A stretch of DNA of 64,000 bases from Chitinophaga rupis (GTDB taxonomy: Bacteria; Bacteroidota; Bacteroidia; Chitinophagales; Chitinophagaceae). The DNA is taken from the NCBI RefSeq assembly GCF_900109685.1, contig NZ_FOBB01000008.1, forward strand, positions 62,001-126,000, written 5' to 3'. The notes under the pieces are model-generated. The model had not been told where the DNA came from, did no database searches, and worked only from the letters and a program-made list of their open reading frames with translations. This document shows positions 36,565 through 45,503 of this stretch, piece after piece. Both the position numbers and the translations under genes were made by a program. Each line of letters opens with the position of its first letter. The first letter of the stretch is position 1.

Positions 36565-36605
36565 AAATGCCGCGAACGCAGGATCTGCCTGTTTTCGCGG
36601 CATTT
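36565..36605 (+). terminator. hairpin/terminator after the thioredoxin gene
   Basis: AAATGCCGCGA pairs perfectly with TCGCGGCATTT around a 19-base loop and is followed by T-rich sequence. The core is the same as in the hairpin at 7112-7159. Confidence 0.7.
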
Positions 36606-36768
36606 GGCTTTTTAATTTTTACTTTTTTACTTTTTACTTTAAGCAGGGCTACAGTACTGTAATATACTTGTCTTAAATTTGATGCAGGGAACGTTTTTAT
36701 ATGTAGCAGCAACGTATTGTGGTGCAATTAGTACTAATTTCGTAAACCAATTCTATCAATCGTTTATT

Positions 36769-37815
36769 ATGCTAAAGAGTTACAACATTATCCTGCTTTT
36801 GCAAGCCATGCTGGTAATGGCGGCCTGCAATGAAACCCCGGCCACAGGCGGGGATCATACTGCTTATTTTACACCCGTGGATAGCGGCGTGCAAACCGGT
36901 GGCGTAAAGGTCATCCCCATCAGTACCCCAAAAGGAACGTTTAACATCTGGACCAAGCGTACCGGCAACAATCCCAAAATAAAGGTATTGCTTATAACAG
37001 GTGGCCCTGGCGCTACCCATGAATATGCGGAGGCATTTGACAGCTTTTTCCCGCAGGAGGAAATAGAATACATTTATTATGACCAGCTGGGATGTGGCAA
37101 TTCTGATAATCCCAAGGATACTGCCTTGTATGATCTGAACCGCAGCGTGGAGGAGGTAGAGCAGGTGCGCAAAGCGCTGAACCTTACGAATGAAAATTTT
37201 TACATCTGGGGCCATTCCTGGGGCGGCGTAGTAGCCATGGAATATGCGCTTAAATACCAGCAAAACCTGAAAGCCCTGATCATTTCTGATATGATGGCCA
37301 GCGCAAAGGATTATAACAATTATGCAGATAATGTACTGGCAAAACAGATAGATCCTAAGATCCTGGATAGCATCCGCGCTATTGAAGCAAAAAATGATTT
37401 TGACAATCCCAAATACATGGAGCTGCTGATGCCTAATTTTTATGCAAAGCATATTTGCCGTTTGCCGGAATTTCCGGACCCTGTTTTACGCGCCATGGGT
37501 AAAATGAATGAATCGTTTTACAGGACCATGCAGGGCCCCAGCGAATTTGGCTTATCCGGTAAGCTAACAAATTGGGATGTTAAAGAAAAATTATCGCAGA
37601 TCAAGGTACCTACCTTAAGCATTGGTGCAAAGTATGATACCATGGATCCTGAACATATGAAGTGGATAGCCGGCCAGGTACAGAACGGGAGCTATTTATA
37701 TTGTCCCAATGGCAGTCATTTGTGTATGTATGATGATCAGGCGGTTTACATGAAAGGGCTGGTGAAGTTTATACTGGCAGTGAATAACGGGGAAAAGAAA
37801 GTAGCGCTTAATTAA
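36769..37815 (+). CDS. proline iminopeptidase-like lipoprotein (S33 alpha/beta hydrolase)
   Basis: A 348-residue alpha/beta hydrolase with lipobox VMAAC at about residue 20, so it is envelope-anchored. The S33 family markers are the oxyanion motif GGPGATHEY, YYDQLGCGNSD and the nucleophile elbow GHSWGG. The acid is probably Asp in GAKYDTMDPEH and the base His in PNGSHLCMYDD. S33 enzymes remove N-terminal proline or cleave related small peptides. The ATG at 36769 is preferred to 36679 because the lipoprotein signal begins there. It is monocistronic. Confidence 0.92.
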   Translation: MLKSYNIILLLQAMLVMAACNETPATGGDHTAYFTPVDSGVQTGGVKVIPISTPKGTFNIWTKRTGNNPKIKVLLITGGPGATHEYAEAFDSFFPQEEIEYIYYDQLGCGNSDNPKDTALYDLNRSVEEVEQVRKALNLTNENFYIWGHSWGGVVAMEYALKYQQNLKALIISDMMASAKDYNNYADNVLAKQIDPKILDSIRAIEAKNDFDNPKYMELLMPNFYAKHICRLPEFPDPVLRAMGKMNESFYRTMQGPSEFGLSGKLTNWDVKEKLSQIKVPTLSIGAKYDTMDPEHMKWIAGQVQNGSYLYCPNGSHLCMYDDQAVYMKGLVKFILAVNNGEKKVALN

Positions 37816-37836
37816 GGATATAATTCCTGACCTGGT

Positions 37837-37920
37837 AACAATAAAGCCACGCTGGATTGTAATACGCCCAAAAGGTCAAACACTTTTTTGGGGCATTACG
37901 GATAGCGTAGCTTTATTGTT
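37837..37920. repeat. 84-bp imperfect palindrome between convergent genes
   Basis: The two 39-40 base arms (37837-37876 and 37882-37920) pair at about four of five positions; the outer 17 bases differ at only one. The element may act as a bidirectional terminator for the hydrolase and GNAT genes. Its length is greater than usual for a terminator, so it could be a small palindromic mobile element. Confidence 0.6.
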
Positions 37921-37940
37921 TGTAAGCTCCGGAACTGCAG

Positions 37941-38408
37941 CTAAGGGGTGGTTCCTTCAGTTAAATTTTTCTCAAAACACACACTATTCTCAACACCCAC
38001 ATACTGCCCAAAATTCGGCACCTGTTTATAACCGTTCTTTTTATAAAGGACAATGGCCTCCGGCTGGTTCTTACCGGTTTCCAGTACACAGGTTGTACTA
38101 TTAAGCTCTTTACACCAGGTTTCCAATGCATGCAGCATCTTTGAGGCAATGCCCTGCCCGCGTTTATTTAATACAACATACATACGCTTTACTTCCATTA
38201 CACCCGGTGCATAGGCTCTTAAAGCGCCACAGGCTACAGGTATATCCTGGTCGTAAGCAACTATCACATATTCCAGGTGATCTGTTTTGTTCAATTGTGC
38301 CAGGAACAAATGTTCCTCCCCGTCGCGTTCCTTTAATTCCTGGTCCAGGAGGGTTACAAGTGCCTGAAAATTTTCGTTGTCAGAGTTGCTGCGTTGCAGG
38401 GTGATCAT
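37941..38408 (-). CDS. GNAT family N-acetyltransferase
   Basis: A 155-residue acetyl-CoA-dependent acyltransferase. The acetyl-CoA pyrophosphate-binding motif is RGQGIASKMLHALETW, preceded by the beta4 strand MEVKRMYVV and followed by TTCVLETGKNQPEAIVLYKKNGY, as usual for GNATs. No neighbouring gene reveals the acceptor. It is divergent from the sigma factor gene and convergent with the hydrolase. Confidence 0.92.
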   Translation of the reverse strand: MITLQRSNSDNENFQALVTLLDQELKERDGEEHLFLAQLNKTDHLEYVIVAYDQDIPVACGALRAYAPGVMEVKRMYVVLNKRGQGIASKMLHALETWCKELNSTTCVLETGKNQPEAIVLYKKNGYKQVPNFGQYVGVENSVCFEKNLTEGTTP

Positions 38409-38503
38409 AGTGCTGACTGTTTTTATTTATCTAAACCTAAAGTTAACTATCCGCTGACCCGGGCATATAGTATATCAGGCTCATTTTCCGGCTAAATTTT
38501 AGC

Positions 38504-38522
38504 AATTGTTGGCCAAACAATT
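38504..38522. promoter_or_regulatory. inverted repeat in the GNAT/sigma factor divergent region
   Basis: AATTGTT-GGCCA-AACAATT is a perfect 7-bp inverted repeat followed by a T-run on the + strand, 60 bases before the sigma factor start. It could be an operator or an attenuator-like terminator guarding the sigma gene. Confidence 0.4.
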
Positions 38523-38582
38523 ATTTTTTTATTAAGTTTATGCCGGATCTACCAACCGTAATCTGGTATGCGCTAATTGAAA

Positions 38583-39128
38583 ATGGAGGGAAAAGAGCTC
38601 ATAGATCAGGATGAAAAGTTGCTGCAGGAGCGGTTTACAGCCTATTTCCGCAACTTTGAATGCCCCCTCTACTTTTTTGCGCTGAAGCTAACCCAGTCAG
38701 AATTACTTTCCCGCGACATTATACAAGACGTATTTATAAAGCTCTGGACCATCCGCCACCAGTTTGATGATATTAAGAATATGGAGGACTATCTCTATAA
38801 AATGGTGCGCAACAAAGTGCTGGATGTGCTGCGCCAGCTGGCCAAAGACCGTAAGCTGCGGGCGGAGTATTTTAATGACCACCAGTGGGAGGAGTCCCGC
38901 ACCTATGAAACCATTGTGGCAAAGGAATACGCGTTTGCCCTTTCTGAAGCCATTAACCAGCTGCCGCCTCAGCGCCGTATTATTTACCAGCTAAGCCAGG
39001 TAGAAGGCCGCAGCCGTAATGAAATTGCCCGCGAGCTGGACATTTCCCCCTCCACCGTAAAGAATCAGCTCACCGCCGCGCTCAGCTATCTCCGTAAAGT
39101 GGTGGCCGGGCAAATAAAGCTTTTTTAA
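38583..39128 (+). CDS. ECF RNA polymerase sigma factor (FecI-like)
   Basis: A 181-residue sigma-70 family ECF factor. Region 2 contains LLSRDIIQDVFIKLW and a basic RNKVLDVLRQL segment; region 4 is INQLPPQRRIIYQLSQVEG followed by the helix-turn-helix RNEIARELDISPSTVKNQL. The ATG at 38583 is used because the longer frame would need a TTG two codons earlier. It heads a locus of FecR anti-sigma, SusC and SusD, the standard trans-envelope arrangement in which SusC signals through FecR to release this sigma factor and switch on the transporter genes. Confidence 0.95.
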   Translation: MEGKELIDQDEKLLQERFTAYFRNFECPLYFFALKLTQSELLSRDIIQDVFIKLWTIRHQFDDIKNMEDYLYKMVRNKVLDVLRQLAKDRKLRAEYFNDHQWEESRTYETIVAKEYAFALSEAINQLPPQRRIIYQLSQVEGRSRNEIARELDISPSTVKNQLTAALSYLRKVVAGQIKLF

Positions 39129-39255
39129 ATTTTTTTTCTTCCCGATAGGACATCCCCCCTTTTTCAAACGTCACATGTACGTAGAAAATGAAACAGGAAG
39201 TAAGACATAAGCAATCTTAACCGCTGACTTCTGATTTCAGAAAAAATTATAAGGC

Positions 39256-40287
39256 TTGGACAAAGAGCATTTCAAATACCTGTTTAGACTATACGTTTCC
39301 GGGAAATGTACCCCCCAGGAAAGGGACGATTTTTTTGACCTGCTGGAAGCGCATAAGGAGGATGAAACCATCATATCCTTAATGGACGGGCTTTACAGCG
39401 AGATCAGGATGGAAACGCCCTCTGCCTCTTATGTAAATAACCAGGGCCGTATGGACCTTGCCGGTACTGCACATCAGCGGGAGAAAGTGCTGCCCTTACG
39501 CTCCCGGTTTAAAACCTACAGGTGGGCCGCTGCCGCAGCCCTGCTTTTATTGATAACAGCAGGCGGATGGTTGCTTACCCGGCAGCATACGAAGGCGCCC
39601 CTGGCAGCCAATACTGCCCCCGGTAAAAGAGTAGGGGTAGTATCAGCTTTTACCAGCATCCGCACCGGCAACCATGAGAAAAAGGTGATTGTGCTCACAG
39701 ATAGTACCCGTATTGTGCTGAATGGCGCTACAGAGCTGCGTTACCCGGACCATTTTGATCCGGAAAAAAGGGAAGTATACCTGGAAGGGGAAGCATTTTT
39801 TGAAGTAGCCAATGCCGCAGCCTGGCCTTTTGTGATCCGCTCCGCGGGCGGTATGTCTACAACGGTATTGGGTACTTCGTTTAATATTAAAGCCTACCCG
39901 GATCGCCGCCAGGCCATTGTATCCGTGGTAACAGGTAAGGTAAAGATCACTAAAAACGAAAAAGATATCTCTATACTTACAAAGGGACAGGAGCTGCGCA
40001 TGACTATGCAAACCGGCGCAGCAGAACAACGTAATACCGGCGCAGCCACCATTGCCGGATGGCAAACAGGCGATATCAGCTTTAACGACGAAACACTGGA
40101 GGATATACTGAAGGATCTCCAGATCTTTTACGGGGTGAATATAAGGATCAGCAATACCGGGTTGGCCAACCTGGTTATCACAACAGGATTTAAGAAGAAC
40201 ACATCCATTGAGAATGCGCTGGATGTAGTATGCGAGCTGGCAAATGCCAGGTACACAAAGAACAATGATGGGTACGTAGTTTACTGA
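39256..40287 (+). CDS. FecR family anti-sigma regulator, TTG start
   Basis: A 343-residue inner-membrane regulator. The cytoplasmic N-terminal part (FKYLFRLYVSGKCTPQERDDF) is followed by one membrane helix (WAAAAALLLLITAGGWLL, about residues 90-107), a periplasmic FecR domain (TDSTRIVLNGATELRYPDHF, REVYLEGEAFFEV) and a C-terminal DUF4974-like domain contacting SusC. The only plausible start is TTG at 39256: an in-frame TAA lies at 39250-39252, and the family's N-terminal motif begins directly after the TTG. It acts on the sigma factor encoded just upstream. Confidence 0.94.
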   Translation: MDKEHFKYLFRLYVSGKCTPQERDDFFDLLEAHKEDETIISLMDGLYSEIRMETPSASYVNNQGRMDLAGTAHQREKVLPLRSRFKTYRWAAAAALLLLITAGGWLLTRQHTKAPLAANTAPGKRVGVVSAFTSIRTGNHEKKVIVLTDSTRIVLNGATELRYPDHFDPEKREVYLEGEAFFEVANAAAWPFVIRSAGGMSTTVLGTSFNIKAYPDRRQAIVSVVTGKVKITKNEKDISILTKGQELRMTMQTGAAEQRNTGAATIAGWQTGDISFNDETLEDILKDLQIFYGVNIRISNTGLANLVITTGFKKNTSIENALDVVCELANARYTKNNDGYVVY

Positions 40288-40322
40288 CCACATACATTTT
40301 AATCAACCAACTAAAGTACGAG

Positions 40323-43300
40323 ATGACAAAAAAGATTGTTACTGTGCTAATGGCAGTGTTATGCCTGGGCTATTCCCTTACTTATGCACAACAGAATGAG
40401 GCTACGGTTACGCTTCACCTGGATAACACTACGGTTAAAGAAGTGCTGCGGCAAATGCAGCAGCAAACGGGAAAATATTTCGGCTACCAGTCAAAAGACC
40501 TGGAAGGCCTTCCCCGCCTGCAGTTTCAGTGTATTAACCAGCCATTGAGCGAAGCGTTAAAACAGCTGCTCAATAACACCGGCCTTACTTTTATTGTAAA
40601 GGGTAATAATGTGCTGATAAAAAAAAGTAAGGAAAAGCCGGCCGGTACCCGGCAAATAGAAGTCACGGTCACGAACATAGGCACACGGGCCGTTAACGGC
40701 CGTGTGATCAATGCAGAGCAGCAGGGTATACCCGGCGTATCCATCCTGGGCCTGGAATCAAAGAAAATGGCTTTTACCAATGATAACGGTGAATATTTTA
40801 TACAGATCCCGGAAGATGAAACCATGCTGTCGTTTTCCAGCGTTGGTTTTGAGAACAGGAACGTGATGCTGGATGCAGGTAAAAACTATAATGTAACCTT
40901 AAAGGAAAGGGTAGGTACGCTGAAGCAGGTAGAAGTAGTATCCACCGGGTATGTGAACCTGCCCAAAGAGCGCGCCACCGGCTCATTTGGCGTGGTAACC
41001 GCTAAAGACCTGGAAAAGATCCCGGTGCCTAATGTGCTCAACCGCCTGGAAGGGCAGGTGCCCGGCGTGCAGCTGAACCTTACAGAATCTGATAACAGTT
41101 TTGTATATGGTAACCTGCAGGGCAATGTGGAGGGCAATACAAGCTATACCGTAAGCATCCGCGGCATTTCAAGCATAAGCACTGATGTAAACAGGAAGCC
41201 CCTGCTGGTAATAGACGGTTTTCCTACGGAGCAGGATATACGTACTATTAACCCCGCGGATGTGGAGCAGATCACGTTCCTGAAAGATGCCGCTGCAGCC
41301 TCTATCTGGGGCGCGCGCGCTTCGGCCGGTGTGATCGTGATCACCACTAAAAAGGGGAAGATGAATGACGGCGCGCCGCACATCTCTTTTTCTGCCGGCG
41401 TGGGTTTTAACGGCAAGCCCCGGCTTTCCTCGCTTCCTTTAATGAATGCCACGCAGATGATCGATTATGAGCAGGAGCTGGTAGATAAAAGAATGATCAC
41501 GGACCCGATGAATACGTATCCTGCCAACCAGCGCGTCATTAGCCAGGCGGTAGACTGGATGTTCCGTTTAAAGCGGGGAGAGGTAAGCCAGGCACAGGAA
41601 GATTCCGCCTTTGCCGTTTTAAGAGGCCGCGATTCCAGGCAGCAGGTGAGCAAATATCTGTTACGGCCCGCATCCACCCAGCATTATGACCTGAACATCA
41701 ACGGAGGCACCGGCCGGCATACCTATTTTGTATCCGGTGCATATGACCGGGAAAATACCAGCGCTAAAAAAACAGCCGGTGAAAGAATGACATTGTCTGT
41801 AAACCAGGACTTCAAATTTTTCAGGAATATTACTTTATCCGCTAACCTGCGCGGCAGCTGGTTCCGCTACACATCAGGCGATCCGGGCGCCAGTGTGTAC
41901 GGACGTTCCACCACTCCGTTAATGCCTTATGACCAGCTGGTAGATGATAACGGTAACAGGGTATCCTATTCACGGGCCTATTACTCCGGCCGGCTTAACC
42001 AGCTGGAAGCACAGGGTTATATGCCCTGGCGCATGAACTACCTGGATGAAATGGACATGCTGGATAATACCATTAATGAAAGCAATTACGCCGCCAACCT
42101 GGGGCTGAACATACCCATTTATAAAGGGCTGTCCTTTACCGCCCAGTATATGGTGGAGCGTTCCAACTCCGATGGCAAGAATTATCACAGCGACAGCAGC
42201 TATTACACCCGCGATATGCTGAATGGCGCTACCTCCATTGGCAGCGATGGTAAGCTGGTGCACGGCATACCAACAGGCGGTATTATGGAAACGTCAGCCT
42301 ATTCCAAAAATAACTACAGCCTGCGCGGGCAGCTGAACCTTGACCGGAATTTTAATGGTAAGCACCAGGTAAATGCATTGGCAGGTATGGAAGTACGGCA
42401 AACCATTGATAACATTAACAACAACCGTTTATATGGGTATAACCCGGAAACGCAGTACAGCCAGCCGGTTGATTATGTTACTCCCTATACAACGGTAGAT
42501 GGTTACCAGTATACGGCATCCAACGGGCAAAACTATTCATCCAAACGCCGGCGTTACCTTTCTTACCTGGGCAACTTTTCGTATACCTATTTAGGTAAGT
42601 ACACCTTATCCGGCAGCGCGCGTTATGATGATTATAACAACTTTGGGCTTGATAAAAAATTCCGTGCAAAACCGTTCTGGTCCACAGGTGTAGCCTGGGC
42701 ATTATCCAAAGAGGATTTTATGCAGGCCGGCACCTGGATCAATAACCTCACCATCCGTGCTACTTATGGCATTAACGGTAATATCAGCACCAATGCTTTG
42801 CCGTATGATCAGCTTTATTTAACAAGTAACTACCAGGCTCCCTTTCAAACCTATGCCGGGATCATCTCACCCGCCAATCCCGCCCTGCGCTGGGAGCAAA
42901 CAGGGGTTTATAACATTGGTGTGGATTATGGCATGTTTGAGAACCGCCTGAACGGCAGCCTGGAATTTTATTACAAGAAAGGCACAGACCTGTTTGCTTT
43001 TTTCCCGGTAGATAATACGCTGGGCTTTGATAATCTTACACGCAACACCTCTACCATGAATGGTAAAGGAATAGACCTGGCCTTGGGCGGCTCCCTGATC
43101 CGTAAAAAAGATTTTGAATGGTCGGCCAGGCTGGTGTTTTCCTATAACACCAATAAGGTAACAGATGCGCGGTATAACATTACCAACTCACTGCTGCAAT
43201 CTGCGGGTGTTGGCGGGCCTATTAAGGATCTGCCTACAGATTACCTGATGGCATTCCGCTATGCCGGGCTGGATAAGAACGGCAGCCCGCTGATCATTGG

Positions 43301-43877
43301 CGGTAAAGGCGATACGCTGAGTATTTACCAGTCGCCCAAAGATATCAGCGATCTTAAAAATGCAGGCCGCCTGGCGCCGCCTTATTTCGGCAGCTTTTCA
43401 CAAACCATCCGTTACAAAGGCCTTACCCTGTTCGTTATGGCTACCTATAAGCTGGGGTATGTTTTCCAGCGGCCCGTGCCCAGTGAATATCCCGGCAGGT
43501 ATGGTTTTCTTAACTACGACTATAATAACCTGTTAGCGCAGCGCTGGCGTAAGCCGGGCGATGAGGCATTTACCAATGTGCCGGGGCTGTTGGGTAATGG
43601 CATTACCGGGCAGGTGAGGTACGCCAATGCAGATATTAACGTGCTGCCCGGCGATCATATACGGCTGCGGGAAGTATCCCTGAGCTATGAGCTGCCGGCT
43701 TCCTTGTACCGCGGTTTGCCTTTTAAGAACATTACGTTTTCGGGAGCTGCCAGGAACCTGGCAATATTATGGGCTAAGAACAGTGACGGCATTGATCCTG
43801 ATTTTCCGCCAACGCTCAGGAATCTGAAGCTGCCGCCTGCTGCCTCCTATAATTTTTCCCTGAACATTGGTTTCTGA
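40323..43877 (+). CDS. SusC/RagA-type TonB-dependent transporter with STN domain
   Basis: A 1184-residue outer-membrane transporter. It has a signal peptide to about residue 23, then a secretin/TonB N-terminal (STN) signalling domain (about 25-100: VTLHLDNTTVKEVLRQM, VLIKK). A carboxypeptidase-D-like plug extension follows (VNGRVINAEQQGIPGVSI), then the plug with ITFLKDAAAASIWGARASAGVIVITTKKG-type SusC signature and the 22-strand barrel, ending in an aromatic C terminus (FSLNIGF). The STN domain is the part that signals to FecR, matching the genes upstream. It imports a substrate bound by the SusD protein encoded next. Confidence 0.96.
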   Translation: MTKKIVTVLMAVLCLGYSLTYAQQNEATVTLHLDNTTVKEVLRQMQQQTGKYFGYQSKDLEGLPRLQFQCINQPLSEALKQLLNNTGLTFIVKGNNVLIKKSKEKPAGTRQIEVTVTNIGTRAVNGRVINAEQQGIPGVSILGLESKKMAFTNDNGEYFIQIPEDETMLSFSSVGFENRNVMLDAGKNYNVTLKERVGTLKQVEVVSTGYVNLPKERATGSFGVVTAKDLEKIPVPNVLNRLEGQVPGVQLNLTESDNSFVYGNLQGNVEGNTSYTVSIRGISSISTDVNRKPLLVIDGFPTEQDIRTINPADVEQITFLKDAAAASIWGARASAGVIVITTKKGKMNDGAPHISFSAGVGFNGKPRLSSLPLMNATQMIDYEQELVDKRMITDPMNTYPANQRVISQAVDWMFRLKRGEVSQAQEDSAFAVLRGRDSRQQVSKYLLRPASTQHYDLNINGGTGRHTYFVSGAYDRENTSAKKTAGERMTLSVNQDFKFFRNITLSANLRGSWFRYTSGDPGASVYGRSTTPLMPYDQLVDDNGNRVSYSRAYYSGRLNQLEAQGYMPWRMNYLDEMDMLDNTINESNYAANLGLNIPIYKGLSFTAQYMVERSNSDGKNYHSDSSYYTRDMLNGATSIGSDGKLVHGIPTGGIMETSAYSKNNYSLRGQLNLDRNFNGKHQVNALAGMEVRQTIDNINNNRLYGYNPETQYSQPVDYVTPYTTVDGYQYTASNGQNYSSKRRRYLSYLGNFSYTYLGKYTLSGSARYDDYNNFGLDKKFRAKPFWSTGVAWALSKEDFMQAGTWINNLTIRATYGINGNISTNALPYDQLYLTSNYQAPFQTYAGIISPANPALRWEQTGVYNIGVDYGMFENRLNGSLEFYYKKGTDLFAFFPVDNTLGFDNLTRNTSTMNGKGIDLALGGSLIRKKDFEWSARLVFSYNTNKVTDARYNITNSLLQSAGVGGPIKDLPTDYLMAFRYAGLDKNGSPLIIGGKGDTLSIYQSPKDISDLKNAGRLAPPYFGSFSQTIRYKGLTLFVMATYKLGYVFQRPVPSEYPGRYGFLNYDYNNLLAQRWRKPGDEAFTNVPGLLGNGITGQVRYANADINVLPGDHIRLREVSLSYELPASLYRGLPFKNITFSGAARNLAILWAKNSDGIDPDFPPTLRNLKLPPAASYNFSLNIGF

Positions 43878-43899
43878 TCTTACCACAAAACGCAGTTAA

Positions 43900-44108
43900 A
43901 TGAAACCGAGCATGAGACATTTTCTCACACGACCTGTTCCGCTACAGCGGAAAAGGCATGTTAATGCGAGGTTTATCTCGTTCATTATTAAAATTTCTTT
44001 TGTCTCGATGCATCTTCGATGTCATCTGACCCGTAAAAGAATCAGATCGACGAAGGAGATCCATTGAGGCAAATAAGAGACAAATAACTACGAAATAAAT
44101 ATTAACAG
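43900..44108 (+). repeat. SusC-SusD spacer with repeat copy 2 and hairpin
   Basis: The spacer is long for a susC-susD pair. It opens with the repeat also found at 2098-2130 and contains a hairpin TTCCGCT-AC-AGCGGAA (43937-43952). A 55-codon frame runs from the ATG at 43900 to a TGA near 44067; its product is basic and has no recognised features. The stretch near 44050 (GACGAAGGAGATCCATTGAGGC) resembles one near 36507. Confidence 0.4.
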
Positions 44109-45467
44109 ATGAAACGTAGCAATATATTTTTTCTGATGGTGATGGCCGCCGCCCTGTTCACAGGCTGCAGCAAGTACACTGATATAAAAACCGAAGGGGC
44201 GCTTACACCGGGCGATTACATCAACTTCCGTTACCTGATGAATAATACCGATCGGCTGGAACGGTCGGTAGATATGCCGGACATGACCTCCGACGATATA
44301 CAGTATAAAGACACCGGTATGCAGCAAAGCCTTTCCAATGAATACCGCAATGCCTATATGTGGGCCGCGCAGTATTATGATGCTCTTGCCCCGGACCAGG
44401 ACTGGCGTGTATTATATGCCGCCAACTATAGCTGTAACCTGGTGATACGCGATGTAATGAGCGGCAACGGCGGTACCGCGCAGCTGAAAAACGAAGTGCT
44501 GGCAGAAGCGCGTGTACACCGCGCTTATAACTATTTTATGCTGGTGAACATGTATGGCAAACAATATAATGAAAGCACACAGGCCGCTGACCTGGGCGTG
44601 CCCTTAGTATTGCAGCCGGATGTAGCGGAAGTAGCAGTACGCGGTACCGTGAAAGAGGCGTATGATAATATTCTAAAGGACCTGCAGGCAGCCATACCCG
44701 CCTTACCGGAAAGTAATACCCATAACATCTATCCATCCAAAGCAGCCGCCTATGCTATGCTGGCAAAGGTGTACCTGCAAATAGGGCGTTATAAGGATGC
44801 TGCTTCGTATGCAGACAGTGCACTGACGCTACAGCATACCTTACTGAACCTGCCCACCCTCAGCAGCTACCCGCAGCGTACGGATAATCCCGAGATCATT
44901 CTTTCCAAAATTGCCGGCAGCAGCCATGCATATTCCGCGCGGCAGGTATTAAGTGACGAGCTGCTGGCCTTATATGACCCGAAGGATTTCAGGTACAGCT
45001 ATTTTACCCAGGACTATACACAGGATGGTAAAGTGTACCGGGTATACGCAAAAGAGAATGTAAGCGGCAGTAACCGCAACATTGGCCTTTCTGTTCCGGA
45101 AATGCTGCTGATAAAAGCAGAATGCCAGGCCAGGGCCGGAGAGGCCGGCAACGCTATGAACACGGTAAATACACTGCGCGCTGCGCGTTTCAGCGCTGCG
45201 GATTACACCCCGCTTAGCGCTACCAGTGCGGATGATGCGCTGGTGAAAGTATTGCAGGAAAGAAGGCGGGAGCTTTGCTTTAGCTGCGTACGCTGGCTTG
45301 ATCAGAAACGGCTTTTCACAGACAGCCGTTTTGCAAAAAACATTACGCGCACCAACCTGCTTACCGGTGAAACGTTCACCTTAAGCCCCGGCAGCAACCG
45401 GTATTTATTTCCAATACCGCAGTACAACATCCAGTTAAATCCATCGCTGGTACAAAACCCGAGATAA
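44109..45467 (+). CDS. SusD/RagB family nutrient-binding outer-membrane lipoprotein
   Basis: A 452-residue lipoprotein (lipobox LFTGC near residue 20). The helical TPR-like scaffold of SusD is evident in VHRAYNYFMLVNMYGKQYN, the SKAAAYAMLAKVYLQIGRYKDAA segment and the C-terminal LQERRRELCFSCVRWLDQKR motif, which is diagnostic of the family. It forms the lid over the SusC barrel encoded upstream and binds substrate at the cell surface. The substrate class is not evident; downstream genes encode a TlpA-domain protein and a hydrolase rather than glycoside hydrolases, so peptides are as likely as glycans. Confidence 0.95.
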   Translation: MKRSNIFFLMVMAAALFTGCSKYTDIKTEGALTPGDYINFRYLMNNTDRLERSVDMPDMTSDDIQYKDTGMQQSLSNEYRNAYMWAAQYYDALAPDQDWRVLYAANYSCNLVIRDVMSGNGGTAQLKNEVLAEARVHRAYNYFMLVNMYGKQYNESTQAADLGVPLVLQPDVAEVAVRGTVKEAYDNILKDLQAAIPALPESNTHNIYPSKAAAYAMLAKVYLQIGRYKDAASYADSALTLQHTLLNLPTLSSYPQRTDNPEIILSKIAGSSHAYSARQVLSDELLALYDPKDFRYSYFTQDYTQDGKVYRVYAKENVSGSNRNIGLSVPEMLLIKAECQARAGEAGNAMNTVNTLRAARFSAADYTPLSATSADDALVKVLQERRRELCFSCVRWLDQKRLFTDSRFAKNITRTNLLTGETFTLSPGSNRYLFPIPQYNIQLNPSLVQNPR

Positions 45468-45503
45468 CAATAATCCAATAGCAAAACATAAAGTGATCCG
45501 CAG

